Positions 6,856 through 16,360 of a stretch of 64,000 nucleotides of DNA are shown piece after piece; the stretch's first letter is position 1; every line of letters begins with the position of its first letter. Under the pieces are notes generated by a model that was not told where the DNA came from, did not search any database, and saw only the letters and a program-made list of their open reading frames with translations. The stretch is from assembly GCF_001458315.1 (NCBI RefSeq), contig NZ_CYRX01000031.1:186001-250000 (forward strand), written 5' to 3'. Origin of the DNA: Thalassobacter stenotrophicus (GTDB taxonomy: Bacteria; Pseudomonadota; Alphaproteobacteria; Rhodobacterales; Rhodobacteraceae). Made by a program: the position numbers and the translations under genes.

Positions 6856-9648
6856 TTAGGTATCCTGCACGCAGGACTTGGCAAGCATCTTCGTGATGAT
6901 CCTATCTGCACGCGCAGGCGCATCATGCAGCGACGTTTTCAGGTCAGTCAGCGCCTTATGCCCCGTTAGGGTCAGCAGAAAACTCTGCCCACCAATGCCC
7001 AGTGTTTCGGGGTCAGGGTCATCAGCCGTAAGCAGGCGCAGCGCCTGCTGATACTGCGACAGCTGCGCATAGATGCGGGCCAATTCGGCCTGATCTTCGG
7101 CGTCGCAAAACCCGCCTCTCACGGCCAATTGCCCCGAGGTACTGCGCACAGGTCGCCCTGCGATCAACGCGTTCGCCTGCCCAATCAGCTCAATTTCCTG
7201 CATCCGGCCGGGTCCGGATTTGGTGGCCGAGGCATGCCCCACCCGGCCCGCTGCGATAAACCGCGCGCGCATATCCACCAAAGCCGCCGCGACATCATCC
7301 GCGCCAAACCGGCTTTGGGCCAAGACCTCACTGCGGATCGCCTCAAGCGTTTGGGCCAGTTCGGGTGCGCCCACAATCACCCGCGCGCGGGTTAGGGCCA
7401 AGTGCTCCCACACCCAGGCCTCCGTGCGTTGGTAGGCTTCAAAACTGCTTAACGCGGTTGCGACTGGCCCCTGTTTGCCAGACGGACGAAGCCGCATGTC
7501 GACCTCATACAACCGTCCCGCGCCCGTGGGGGCTGTCATGGCCGTGATCAGGGCCTGTGTGAGCCGCGCAAAATAGCTGCGAGGCGGCAGGGACCGCGGC
7601 CCGGTAGATTCAGCATCCGGCGGGGCGTCATAGATCACAATCAGGTCCAGATCAGACCGCGCCGTCAACCGCCGCGCCCCAAGGGAGCCCATCGCAATCA
7701 CCGCAGCCCCCTGCCCCGGCAAAGTCCCGTGCTTGGTCTCAAACTCTGCGACAACTGCGGGCCATAACGCTTGAACCACGGCCTCGGCCAAATCGGCATA
7801 CCGGGTACCGGCTTCGCCCGTGTCGATCGTGCCGCGCAGCATGTGAACCCCGATGCGAAAATGCGCCTCTTGCTGCCAACGGCGCGCGATGTCCAATTGG
7901 CCCTCATAATCGTCTGCCGCAAACAAGGCCTCACTCAGCCCAGCCCGTAGTGCCGCACGATCTGGTAGCGGCGCAAAGAAATCCCCCCCTATCACAGCAT
8001 CCAACACCTTGGCATTGCGCGATAGATACCGCGCAAGGTCCGGGGCCGTGGCACAAATGTCTACGATCAAATCAATCAGCTGCGGGTTTGCGGCGAACAA
8101 CGAAAACACCTGCACCCCGCTTGGCAGTCCCCGCAAAAACCCGTCAAAACTGAACAACGCCTCGTCGGGTTTTGCCGCGCGTCCAAGGCTCAATAATAGT
8201 TTGGGGCGCAGACGAGTAAACAGCTCCCGCCCCCGTTCGGAGCGGAGCGCCGGATACGTTGCCCAGCGGTCCACCTGCGCCAAAGCCTCATCCGAAAACG
8301 GCAAATCCGCCACTTCTGGCACCGGACTGCTGGGCGCAAAAAACGCGGAAGTGCAGGTTTCGACGGTATTGAACGTCTGAGTCAAGCGTGTGCGCAGATC
8401 CGCGACATCCATGTCCATAAAGGCCGCGAGCCGATCAAAATCCTCAGCCGTTTGCGGCAGGCTGTGGGTTTGCGCGTCTTGGACCATCTGCAATCTGTGT
8501 TCCACGTCGCGCAGCCACAGATATGCATCAGACAGGGTGGTCTGCGTTTCCTCGGGTATCCAGCCTGCGGACTGTAGCGCACCCAACGCCTCAAGCGTGC
8601 CGCGCTTTTGCAGGGATGGGTCGCGCCCACCCGCAATCAACTGCCGGGTCTGGGTGAAAAACTCGATCTCACGAATGCCACCGAGGCCAAGTTTCACGTT
8701 GTGACCCTCTAACACCAAAGGCCCACCCACGCGTTTGGCGTGCCGCAGTTTGAGCCGTATATCATGCGCGTCTTGGATGGCCGCAAAATCGAGATGGCGA
8801 CGATAGACGAACGGCCGAAGACGGGTCAAATACGCCTCGCCAGCCGCGACATCACCGGCGGCTGAACGGGCCTTGATATGCGCGGCCCTCTCCCATGTGC
8901 GCCCAAGCGCCTCATAGTAGCGCTCTGCCGCTTCCATCGACAGGCACACGGGCGTGACCGACGGATCGGGTCGCAGCCGCAGGTCCGTGCGAAACACATA
9001 GCCGTCTCCTGTCGCCTCAGACAGAAGCGCCATCGCCCGGCGGGTGATCCGCACGAATGACTGGCGCGCCTCACCGTAGTCGGCCGGGTCAAAGCGCGTC
9101 TCGTCGAACAGGCAGATGAGGTCGATGTCGGAGGAGTAATTCAGCTCTCCCGCGCCCATCTTACCCATCGCAAGTGCGACCATGCCCCCCGCAGTCGCGA
9201 TGTCATCTGCGGTCGCGCCGGGCAGTTTACCGCGTGTGATTTCCGCCTCTGCGCAGGCCGTCAGGGCACGGTGCGTTGCGGTATCGGCCAAGCGGGTCAG
9301 TGCCTGAGTGACCTCAAGACCCTGCCAGACACCGCCCAAATCCGCGAGCCCGGTCAACAGCGCCACTTGCCGCTTGGCTTGGCGCAGCCCGGTGCCCACC
9401 TCTGCCAGCGGCAGGTGCGCGACACGGTCCAAAACGGCGTCCAACGTGGCCTCAGGTGGCCTATCCCACACGTCCTCAAGCCACGCGGCCTCGCGCAGCA
9501 TCAGCCGGCTCAGAAATGGGCTACAGCCCGCAGCGCCAGACACAAGCGCCCGTGCCTCAGCGGGAACAGGCAACTGCGCAAGGCAATCAGCAGCGATATC
9601 GGGAGCATAGGCGCGCGGTGCGCGGGTCAGCCGGGAAAGAAACGTCAT
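6856..9648 (-). CDS. glnE: Bifunctional glutamine synthetase adenylyltransferase/deadenylylase
   Basis: 930 residues, close to the usual 940. GlnE adds or removes AMP on glutamine synthetase in response to PII and glutamine. Two nucleotidyltransferase domains are visible: GELNYSSDIDLICLFDE in the N-terminal deadenylylating half and GARRLTARSDLDLIVIYD in the C-terminal adenylylating half. The frame is open for another 122 codons upstream, but that part only mirrors the divergent YbaK gene. The ATG at 9648 (MTFLSRLTRAPRAYAPDIAA) fits. Its partners glnB and glnA are at the right end of this window, and the GlnA target tyrosine is present there. Confidence 0.95.
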   Translation of the reverse strand: MTFLSRLTRAPRAYAPDIAADCLAQLPVPAEARALVSGAAGCSPFLSRLMLREAAWLEDVWDRPPEATLDAVLDRVAHLPLAEVGTGLRQAKRQVALLTGLADLGGVWQGLEVTQALTRLADTATHRALTACAEAEITRGKLPGATADDIATAGGMVALAMGKMGAGELNYSSDIDLICLFDETRFDPADYGEARQSFVRITRRAMALLSEATGDGYVFRTDLRLRPDPSVTPVCLSMEAAERYYEALGRTWERAAHIKARSAAGDVAAGEAYLTRLRPFVYRRHLDFAAIQDAHDIRLKLRHAKRVGGPLVLEGHNVKLGLGGIREIEFFTQTRQLIAGGRDPSLQKRGTLEALGALQSAGWIPEETQTTLSDAYLWLRDVEHRLQMVQDAQTHSLPQTAEDFDRLAAFMDMDVADLRTRLTQTFNTVETCTSAFFAPSSPVPEVADLPFSDEALAQVDRWATYPALRSERGRELFTRLRPKLLLSLGRAAKPDEALFSFDGFLRGLPSGVQVFSLFAANPQLIDLIVDICATAPDLARYLSRNAKVLDAVIGGDFFAPLPDRAALRAGLSEALFAADDYEGQLDIARRWQQEAHFRIGVHMLRGTIDTGEAGTRYADLAEAVVQALWPAVVAEFETKHGTLPGQGAAVIAMGSLGARRLTARSDLDLIVIYDAPPDAESTGPRSLPPRSYFARLTQALITAMTAPTGAGRLYEVDMRLRPSGKQGPVATALSSFEAYQRTEAWVWEHLALTRARVIVGAPELAQTLEAIRSEVLAQSRFGADDVAAALVDMRARFIAAGRVGHASATKSGPGRMQEIELIGQANALIAGRPVRSTSGQLAVRGGFCDAEDQAELARIYAQLSQYQQALRLLTADDPDPETLGIGGQSFLLTLTGHKALTDLKTSLHDAPARADRIITKMLAKSCVQDT

Positions 9649-9699
9649 GCCCGGACTTTTGCCCTTGCGCCTGCCCGCGTCAACCGGCCCAATGCACCC

Positions 9700-10164
9700 A
9701 TGAGCAAAAGCCTGAAACGTGTCGCGCGCGTCCTTCTGGACGCCAATATCAACGCAAACCCCGTCGAGATGCCCGGCGAAACCCGCACCGCCCAACAAGC
9801 GGCTGACGCCGTGGGCTGCGCCTTGGACCAGATCGCAAAAAGCATCGTTTTTCAGGGGCCAGAGGGCTGTGTTTTGTTTGTAACTGCGGGTGGCAACCAA
9901 GTAGATCCCGACAAAGCCGCCCGCGTCGCAGGCCAAGATTTGGGTCGCGCCGATGCGGCCACGGTCCGTGCACAAACAGGATTTGCCATTGGGGGCGTGT
10001 CGCCCATCGGGCACCTAAACCCCACACCAATCTACTTCGATCCGCGTCTCAATGACTTTGACCAGATTTGGGCGGCGGCTGGCACACCGCGTCATGTCTT
10101 TCCCATCGCGCCCGCCCAGCTATTGCAGCTCACGGGCGCGAAGGAAGCGGACTTTACCGCTTAG
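9700..10164 (+). CDS. YbaK/EbsC-family aminoacyl-tRNA deacylase-like protein
   Basis: 154 residues from the ATG at 9700; the longer open frame from 9271 is antisense to glnE. The fold marks are TAQQAADAVGC, QIAKSIVF (with the lysine expected in the active site), GGNQVDPDKAARVAG, GFAIGGVSPIGH and the C-terminal Pro-rich end. Relatives such as YbaK and ProX remove mischarged amino acids (Cys or Ala on tRNA-Pro), and many family members have unknown substrates. It is divergent from glnE with a 51-base gap and overlaps sufS by four bases at its end. Confidence 0.88.
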   Translation: MSKSLKRVARVLLDANINANPVEMPGETRTAQQAADAVGCALDQIAKSIVFQGPEGCVLFVTAGGNQVDPDKAARVAGQDLGRADAATVRAQTGFAIGGVSPIGHLNPTPIYFDPRLNDFDQIWAAAGTPRHVFPIAPAQLLQLTGAKEADFTA

Positions 10165-11384
10165 GCGAACAGATCGTGGCATAGTTCCAATGCATCGACC
10201 AACGCGTCCACCTCATCGGTGGTGTTGTACATCGCAAAGGACGCGCGGCAAGTCGCAGGCACGCCCATGTGATCCATCAACGGCTGGGCACAGTGATGTC
10301 CCGCGCGCACCGCGACGCCTTTTTTATCCAACACGGTTGAGATGTCGTGCGCATGCGCCGCACCCTCAAGCGTGAAGGAGAAAATCGCCGCTTTGGTCGC
10401 AGATTTGCCCTGCACGTTCAGCCAATTCAGCCCGTCCAATCGGGTGCGGGCATAGTCACGCAGGCTGGTTTCATGGGCGGCAATCGCCTCCATGCCGACA
10501 CCCATCATGTAGTCTAGCGCCACGCCCAAACCGATTTGCTGCACAATCCCGGGGGTGCCTGCCTCAAACTTCATGGGCGGATCATTCCACGTGATCGTGT
10601 CGCGGTGCACGTCACGGATCATATCGCCACCGCCCATAAAGGGCTGCATTTCATCCATCCGCGCGCGCTTCATGTAGATCGCGCCAGACCCGCTGGGCCC
10701 GTACAGTTTATGTCCCGTGATTGCATAGAAATCACAGCCAAGATCGGCAACGTTGACGGGCATATGGACCGCCGCTTGGCTGCCATCAACACAGGTCACG
10801 ATGCCCCGTGCGCGGGCGGCCTCACAGATGGATTTCACATCCACCACGGTCCCCAAAACGTTGGACAGGTGCGTGATCGCGATCATGCGCGTGCGCGGCG
10901 TCATCGCGTCAATCACGGCCTGTGGGTCAAGATCACCGTTCGTGTCGCAATCGACCCAAACCAGCTTGACCCCCAACCGCTCACGCAGAAAATGCCACGG
11001 AACGATGTTGGCGTGATGCTCCATGACCGACAGGATGATCTCATCCCCGGCCTTGAGGTTATGCGCGCCCCAGCCATAGGACACGAGGTTAAATGCCTCG
11101 GTCGTGCCAGAGGTAAACACGATCTCATTCTCATCCGGAACGCCCAAGAATTGGGCGACCTTGCCGCGCACGGCCTCGTATTTGTCCGTAGCCAGATTGC
11201 TCAGATAATGCAGGCCGCGGTGCACGTTGGCGTATTCGTGGCTATAGGCCTGCGTGATCGCGTCGATAACCACTTTGGGCTTTTGCGCGCTGGCCCCGTT
11301 GTCCAGATAGACCAACGGCTTGCCATTCACCTCGCGCGACAGGATCGGAAAATCGGCGCGTATCGCATCAATATTGTAGGTCAT
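10161..11384 (-). CDS. sufS: SufS-type cysteine desulfurase
   Basis: 407 residues. A class V PLP enzyme that releases sulfur from cysteine as a persulfide for SufE and SufBCD. The PLP lysine is Lys226 (AITGHKLYGPSG) and the persulfide cysteine is Cys365 (RAGHHCAQPL), with the short loop typical of group II desulfurases. It is the last gene of the leftward suf operon. Its ATG directly follows the stop codon of the YIP1-like gene. The operon also has an IscS-type desulfurase at 16361-17404, so two sulfur donors are encoded here. Confidence 0.95.
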   Translation of the reverse strand: MTYNIDAIRADFPILSREVNGKPLVYLDNGASAQKPKVVIDAITQAYSHEYANVHRGLHYLSNLATDKYEAVRGKVAQFLGVPDENEIVFTSGTTEAFNLVSYGWGAHNLKAGDEIILSVMEHHANIVPWHFLRERLGVKLVWVDCDTNGDLDPQAVIDAMTPRTRMIAITHLSNVLGTVVDVKSICEAARARGIVTCVDGSQAAVHMPVNVADLGCDFYAITGHKLYGPSGSGAIYMKRARMDEMQPFMGGGDMIRDVHRDTITWNDPPMKFEAGTPGIVQQIGLGVALDYMMGVGMEAIAAHETSLRDYARTRLDGLNWLNVQGKSATKAAIFSFTLEGAAHAHDISTVLDKKGVAVRAGHHCAQPLMDHMGVPATCRASFAMYNTTDEVDALVDALELCHDLFA

Positions 11385-11990
11385 TCAGAATGTCCCTCCG
11401 GTGGACAGCGTCTCGGGGCCGATCCCGAGAATGGACATCGCAAGGCCAAGGACAAACAAGGTCCCGAACCCGCTGATCACAATCCCCGCGAAAACCATGC
11501 CCGCTGACTGGAAGCGGTGCAAAACGAGGACGAAATACGTCAAAAGGTAGAAAAACAGCCCGACCGAGGCGACAAGCACCAACAGGGTCAGGAACGGTAC
11601 GATAATCGCCAACACCAGTTGCGCCAGTTGCACCGCGACAAAGATCACCTGCAACCACACAACCAGCAGGAGCGTTTCTTCAAAACTGCCCTGCCCGCCG
11701 CACGCACGCCCCACCCAATAGACCAGGTAAACCGTCCCTACGATGAACAGCGCCTGTAGCGCGGCCATGCCAACGGGGGTCCCCATCAGTGTGCCCATCG
11801 AGGCATCTGCACTTGCGCCCGACAGCAAAAAGGCCACTTGGCTCATCAGTGTCGACAGAACCGCGACCAGAGCCAACAAAAGCCAAAGCGCCTCCCGCGG
11901 GGGGGCAAAAGACAACACACGTGTCGCACCCTCCTGAGGGTCGCGGATGCTTTCAAGGATCAGGTTCGGCACGTCTGAGAACTTAAACAC
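11385..11990 (-). CDS. YIP1-family membrane protein
   Basis: 201 residues. A short cytoplasmic N-terminus (MFKFSDVPNLILESIRDPQE) is followed by about five hydrophobic segments, including ALWLLLALVAVLSTLM, ALQALFIVGTVYLVYWV, LLVVWLQVIFVAVQLAQLV and LLVLVASVGLFFYLLTYFV. This fits the YIP1 family of small membrane proteins of unknown bacterial function. It overlaps the next upstream gene by eight bases and abuts sufS, so it is co-transcribed with the SUF genes. No cluster-binding motif is seen, and a link to iron-sulfur assembly is inferred only from position. Confidence 0.75.
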   Translation of the reverse strand: MFKFSDVPNLILESIRDPQEGATRVLSFAPPREALWLLLALVAVLSTLMSQVAFLLSGASADASMGTLMGTPVGMAALQALFIVGTVYLVYWVGRACGGQGSFEETLLLVVWLQVIFVAVQLAQLVLAIIVPFLTLLVLVASVGLFFYLLTYFVLVLHRFQSAGMVFAGIVISGFGTLFVLGLAMSILGIGPETLSTGGTF

Positions 11991-12480
11991 CGGCGGCCTC
12001 CTTGCCTTCGGTCACGATGATTGCGTTAATCCATATCCAGAAAAACCCAAGCACCACCAGAGTGCCGACAATCATTTGCTCAGCCCCCGGCCCGAAAAAC
12101 CCCGACACGAGACCATTGAGCAACATGAGAGGTGTCGTTGCGAGCAACGTCCAAAACAGCCCCAAGCGCGCCGTAAACCATGTGCCTTTGCCACCGACAA
12201 CCCACGCCAAAGCATGGATAACAGCGGCCATGATGTAGAAAAACAGCGGCGCGATCATGAGCCACCCTAGCAACGCGCCCCCAAGGCGTGCGTCCAAGGG
12301 AGGGCCGTCTTCTAGGTGCGCTGCGCGGGCCAAAACAGGCCACTGCGCCACAAACAACAAGAGGCAGGCGCCCATGACATAGGCAAGCACCCGGTCTTCG
12401 CGGCGGCCCGCAGCCAGCTTTTCAGCCACGACCGCGCGAGGGCGGACGTAGCTGCGTGCAATATCGCGTGAAATCGGCAT
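11983..12480 (-). CDS. YIP1-like integral membrane protein
   Basis: 165 residues with four predicted membrane segments (VLAYVMGACLLLFVAQWPV, GWLMIAPLFFYIMAAVIHAL, ARLGLFWTLLATTPLMLL, MIVGTLVVLGFFWIWIN). The segment ALAWVVGGKGTWFTARLGLF resembles YIP1-type proteins, so this and the next gene probably form a pair. It begins six bases after sufD and ends inside the next gene. Function unknown. Confidence 0.7.
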   Translation of the reverse strand: MPISRDIARSYVRPRAVVAEKLAAGRREDRVLAYVMGACLLLFVAQWPVLARAAHLEDGPPLDARLGGALLGWLMIAPLFFYIMAAVIHALAWVVGGKGTWFTARLGLFWTLLATTPLMLLNGLVSGFFGPGAEQMIVGTLVVLGFFWIWINAIIVTEGKEAAGV

Positions 12481-12486
12481 CAGGCC

Positions 12487-13773
12487 TTAGCTGCGCCGAC
12501 GGGCCAACCAGCCCTCTAGCCGCGCCTGAATGTCGTCGCGCAGACGCTCATCCTCAATCTCATCAATGGCTTCGGCCATAAAGCTCAGAACCAACAGATC
12601 GGTCGCGATGCTTTTGGGCACTCCACGAGATTGCAGATAGAACAGGGCCGTTTCATCAATGGCACCGGTGGTCGAGCCGTGCGAACACGCCACGTCATCG
12701 GCATAGATTTCCAACTCAGGCTTCGCGAGGAACTGGCTGTCGTCATCCAGCAAAAGCGACTGGCTGATCTGATAGCCATCGGTCTTTTGCGCGCCCTCTT
12801 TTACAAGGATTTTGCCTTGGAACACGCCAACCGCACCGTTTCGCAGCACCTTCTTGAACACCTGACGGCTTTCGCAGTTCACGGCATCATGGGTGATAAA
12901 TACGGTGTCATCGTGATGAAAATCGCCATCGCCGGCACATGCGCCTGCGATATGCGCCACCGCGTCATCGCCCAGCAACTCAAGCACATGCTCATTGCGG
13001 GTCAGGACACCGTTCACTGTCAGCGTGAAGCTTTTGTAGACGCTTTCACGACCCAGACGACCGAACGAATGCGTGACGGCCTGACGCTCATGATCACGGC
13101 CCTGCATACGGATGTGATGGAACGCAGCACCGTCGGCCACGTCGACTTCCATGCATTTGTTAAAGCGCGCAGCGGCGGGACCGGTTTCCAGAACGGTCAG
13201 GGAGGCACCCTCTTCCACACGGATCACGTGGTGCAGGATCGCATCTGACGACTCAGAGGCATGCAGGTATTCGATGCTCACGGGACGTGCCACGGGACCG
13301 GTCGCCCGAAGTACAACACCATCAGTTGCAAACGCGGTGTTGAGGGCAGCCAGCGGACGATCCACAGGGTCTTGGCCCCGGGTTTCCAACATCCCGTACA
13401 GATCCTTGACCCAATGAATATCCGCCTGCGTTGCATCAGCCAGACGGCCGATTTCAAGGTTTTCGGCAGCCAGATCGTCACTTGCATCGGCGTCAAAGAC
13501 ACCGTCAACAAAGACGACCTTAAGGCGCTCGATCCCGTCGAACATTGGCTCTTCTTGGGCATCGAACAAAGCCGCTGGCGTTGGCTCTACGCTCACAAAC
13601 CGTGTGGGTTTGGTGAACTTCCAGTACTCGTCACGGCGCGCGGGCATGCCCTTGGCTTGCACACGGGCCAAAGCCTCGTTGCGGGCCTCAACTGCCCACG
13701 CAGCCCCGCCGGGCATCGTCAGCGCGTTGACCCGCGCCTCAGTCTCGGATTGTTTGGTTTCCGGCAGACCCAT
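12487..13773 (-). CDS. sufD: Fe-S cluster assembly protein SufD
   Basis: 428 residues. SufD pairs with SufB to form the scaffold on which SufC acts. The N-terminal helical part (AWAVEARNEALARVQAKGMP, DEYWKFTKP) leads into the beta-helix, and the C-terminal block has the family signature LEIYADDVACSHGSTTGAID, including the conserved Cys and His. Its ATG overlaps the sufC stop by one base (TAATG), so translation is coupled. Confidence 0.95.
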   Translation of the reverse strand: MGLPETKQSETEARVNALTMPGGAAWAVEARNEALARVQAKGMPARRDEYWKFTKPTRFVSVEPTPAALFDAQEEPMFDGIERLKVVFVDGVFDADASDDLAAENLEIGRLADATQADIHWVKDLYGMLETRGQDPVDRPLAALNTAFATDGVVLRATGPVARPVSIEYLHASESSDAILHHVIRVEEGASLTVLETGPAAARFNKCMEVDVADGAAFHHIRMQGRDHERQAVTHSFGRLGRESVYKSFTLTVNGVLTRNEHVLELLGDDAVAHIAGACAGDGDFHHDDTVFITHDAVNCESRQVFKKVLRNGAVGVFQGKILVKEGAQKTDGYQISQSLLLDDDSQFLAKPELEIYADDVACSHGSTTGAIDETALFYLQSRGVPKSIATDLLVLSFMAEAIDEIEDERLRDDIQARLEGWLARRRS

Positions 13774-14528
13774 TATGCCATCTCCGCCAGAATGTCGGCG
13801 TAGCCGTTGTTTTCGACTTCGAGCGCCAGCTCGGGACCACCGGTTTTGATGATCCGGCCATCTGCCATGATGTGCACGACGTCAGGTTTGATGTGATCGA
13901 GCAGCCGCTGGTAGTGCGTGATCACAAGGAACGAACGCCCCTCGGAACGCAGCGCGTTCACGCCTTCGGACACCAGCTTCATCGCATCCACGTCAAGGCC
14001 CGAGTCCGTTTCATCGAGAACACACATCTTTGGCTCAAGCATCGCCATCTGCAGGATCTCGTTACGCTTTTTCTCACCGCCAGAGAAGCCGACGTTGACC
14101 GGACGCTTCAGCATGTCGGCGTCGATTTTCAGCGTCTTGGCGCGCTCACGCACAACCTTCAGGAACTCACCTGCGGAAAGCTCATCCTCACCGCGTGCCT
14201 TGCGCTGTGCGTTCACGGCCGTGCGCAGGAACGTCATGTTGCCCACACCGGGGATTTCAACAGGGTACTGAAACGCCAAGAACAGACCAGCGGCAGCGCG
14301 CTCTTCTGGCTCCATGTCCAGCAGGTCGGCACCCTCAAGTGCTGCCTCGCCGTCGGTAACCTCGTAGCCGTCTTTGCCAGACAGCACGTAGGACAGCGTG
14401 GATTTGCCCGAACCGTTCGGCCCCATGATCGCGTGGACCTCACCTGAGCCGATGCTCAGGTTCACGCCCTTCAGGATCACCTTGTCTTCTTCTTCAAGTT
14501 TGACGTGCAGGTTTTTGATATCCAGCAT
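13773..14528 (-). CDS. sufC: Fe-S assembly ATPase SufC
   Basis: 251 residues. An ABC-type ATPase that drives conformational change in SufBD. Walker A is GPNGSGKST, the signature is FSGGEKKR, Walker B with the Glu is CVLDETDSGLD, and the switch His is in VITHYQRLL. The ATG start lies after AAGGAGTAAG. It sits between the small membrane protein gene and sufD. Confidence 0.96.
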   Translation of the reverse strand: MLDIKNLHVKLEEEDKVILKGVNLSIGSGEVHAIMGPNGSGKSTLSYVLSGKDGYEVTDGEAALEGADLLDMEPEERAAAGLFLAFQYPVEIPGVGNMTFLRTAVNAQRKARGEDELSAGEFLKVVRERAKTLKIDADMLKRPVNVGFSGGEKKRNEILQMAMLEPKMCVLDETDSGLDVDAMKLVSEGVNALRSEGRSFLVITHYQRLLDHIKPDVVHIMADGRIIKTGGPELALEVENNGYADILAEMA

Positions 14529-14566
14529 TTTTCTTACTCCTTACAGGACCTTCCGGCCCTCGACTT

Positions 14567-14767
14567 TTATGTTTCGTCAGAGGGCGCTTGGCCGTCTGGT
14601 TTATCTTTTGGGCGATCACGGTTCAGTGCCACGTAGGCCAGACACAGCCCCAACACGAACCCGATCTTCATCAACGTGGTGCCCCCATCCGGGTAAATGG
14701 ACTTATCGACCAAGAACCCCAGCAGCGAGCCGATCATGCCCGCTCCGATGTAGATGAGTTTGCGCAT
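14567..14767 (-). CDS. Small membrane protein inside the suf operon
   Basis: 66 residues with two hydrophobic stretches (IYIGAGMIGSLLGFLVDKSI and IGFVLGLCLAYVAL) and a charged C-terminal tail. Not recognised. The gene lies between sufB and sufC on the same strand with short gaps (49 and 38 bases), so it is probably expressed with them. Confidence 0.6.
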   Translation of the reverse strand: MRKLIYIGAGMIGSLLGFLVDKSIYPDGGTTLMKIGFVLGLCLAYVALNRDRPKDKPDGQAPSDET

Positions 14768-14816
14768 CGTTGTGGTTACTCACTCAGTGGTTTTTCGGGC
14801 GCGTCTTGCGACCATT

Positions 14817-16343
14817 CTAGCCCACGGACCCTTCGAGCGAGATGGCAACCAACTGCTGTGCTTCCATCGCGAATTCCATGGGCAGCGCCTGAAGGACTTC
14901 CTTACAGAACCCGTTCACAACCAACGCCACGGCCTCTTCTTCGTCCATGCCACGGGCACGGCAGTAGAACAGCTGATCGTCGTCCACCTTGGACGTCGTC
15001 GCCTCATGCTCCACCCGAGAGGAGTTATTCTTCACCTCGATGTACGGGACGGTGTGCGCCCCACATTTGTCACCGATCAGAAGCGAGTCGCACTGCGTGT
15101 AATTCCGGCCGTTCTTGGCCTTGGGGTGCATCGACACCAAACCGCGGTAGGTGTTCTGCGCGCGGCCCGCCGAAATCCCCTTAGAAACGATCCGGCTCTT
15201 GGTGTTTTTGCCAAGGTGCACCATCTTGGTGCCCGTGTCGGCCTGCTGGTAGTTATTGGCAATCGCGATGGAGTAGAACTCACCCTGACTGTCGTCGCCA
15301 CGCAGAATGCACGAAGGGTATTTCCACGTCACCGATGAACCGGTTTCCACCTGTGTCCACATCACCTTGGACCGGTCACCCCGGCAATCAGCGCGTTTGG
15401 TCACAAAGTTGTAGATACCGCCTTTGCCGTTCTCATCCCCGGGGAACCAGTTCTGAACGGTGGAGTATTTGATCTCTGCGTCATCCAATAGGACCAGCTC
15501 AACCACGGCTGCGTGCAGCTGCGCGATGTCCCGCTGGGGGGCCGTACAACCCTCAAGGTAGGACACATAGGACCCCTTGTCGGCGATGATCAGCGTACGC
15601 TCAAACTGGCCGGTGTTTTCTGCGTTGATCCGGAAATACGTAGACAGTTCCATTGGGCACTTCACGCCAGGTGGGATGTAGACAAACGACCCATCCGAAA
15701 ACACCGCCGAGTTCAGCGTCGCGTAGTAGTTATCCGACTGCGGGACGACCGTACCAAGGTACTGCTTAACCAGCTCAGGATGCTCCTGAATGGCCTCCGA
15801 GATCGAGCAAAAGATCACGCCAGCCTTTTTCAGCTCCGCCTGAAAGGTCGTGCCAACGGACACACTGTCAAACACCGCATCAACGGCCACTTTGCGCGGC
15901 GCATCAGCGTCAATGTCTTCGGCTCCCTCAACACCCGCAAGGATCATCTGCTCCTTCAGCGGAATGCCCAGCTTTTCGTAGGTCGCCAACAACTTGGGGT
16001 CCACCTCGTCTAGCGACTTAGGCTTCACTTCCATGCTCTTGGGACGGGCGTAGTAGTACTGATCCTGGAAATCGATCTCAGGGTAATCCACCATCGCCCA
16101 ATCGGGCTCTTTCAGCTCAAGCCAACGACGGTAAGCCACAAGACGCCATTCCAGCATCCACTCCGGCTCGTTGTTCTTCTCCGAGATCAGACGCACGATG
16201 TCTTCCGACAAACCCTTGGGCGCGTATTCCATCTCAATGTCGGTGTTCCAGCCATACTTATAAGCCCCACCAAGAGATTTCACCGCATCAACCGTGTCCT
16301 GATCGACGCCTTCTTTCACCTGAGTTTCGTCCAAAGCGACCAT
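14817..16343 (-). CDS. sufB: Fe-S cluster assembly protein SufB
   Basis: 508 residues, normal for SufB. It is the scaffold subunit that receives sulfur and iron with SufC and SufD. Family marks are [57 protein letters not shown] and the C-terminal [20 protein letters not shown]. The start [20 protein letters not shown] is followed by [10 protein letters not shown], as in relatives. It lies 17 bases after the IscS-type desulfurase. Confidence 0.96.
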   Translation of the reverse strand: MVALDETQVKEGVDQDTVDAVKSLGGAYKYGWNTDIEMEYAPKGLSEDIVRLISEKNNEPEWMLEWRLVAYRRWLELKEPDWAMVDYPEIDFQDQYYYARPKSMEVKPKSLDEVDPKLLATYEKLGIPLKEQMILAGVEGAEDIDADAPRKVAVDAVFDSVSVGTTFQAELKKAGVIFCSISEAIQEHPELVKQYLGTVVPQSDNYYATLNSAVFSDGSFVYIPPGVKCPMELSTYFRINAENTGQFERTLIIADKGSYVSYLEGCTAPQRDIAQLHAAVVELVLLDDAEIKYSTVQNWFPGDENGKGGIYNFVTKRADCRGDRSKVMWTQVETGSSVTWKYPSCILRGDDSQGEFYSIAIANNYQQADTGTKMVHLGKNTKSRIVSKGISAGRAQNTYRGLVSMHPKAKNGRNYTQCDSLLIGDKCGAHTVPYIEVKNNSSRVEHEATTSKVDDDQLFYCRARGMDEEEAVALVVNGFCKEVLQALPMEFAMEAQQLVAISLEGSVG

Positions 16344-16360
16344 CTAGCCCTCCTTTGCTC

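Noticed and set aside
9271-9699. N-terminal extension of the YbaK-type protein
   Set aside because: Lies antisense to glnE and does not match the family; the ATG at 9700 gives the normal length.
10536-11507. 323-codon plus-strand frame
   Set aside because: Mirrors sufS and the YIP1-like gene; composition is typical of an antisense shadow.
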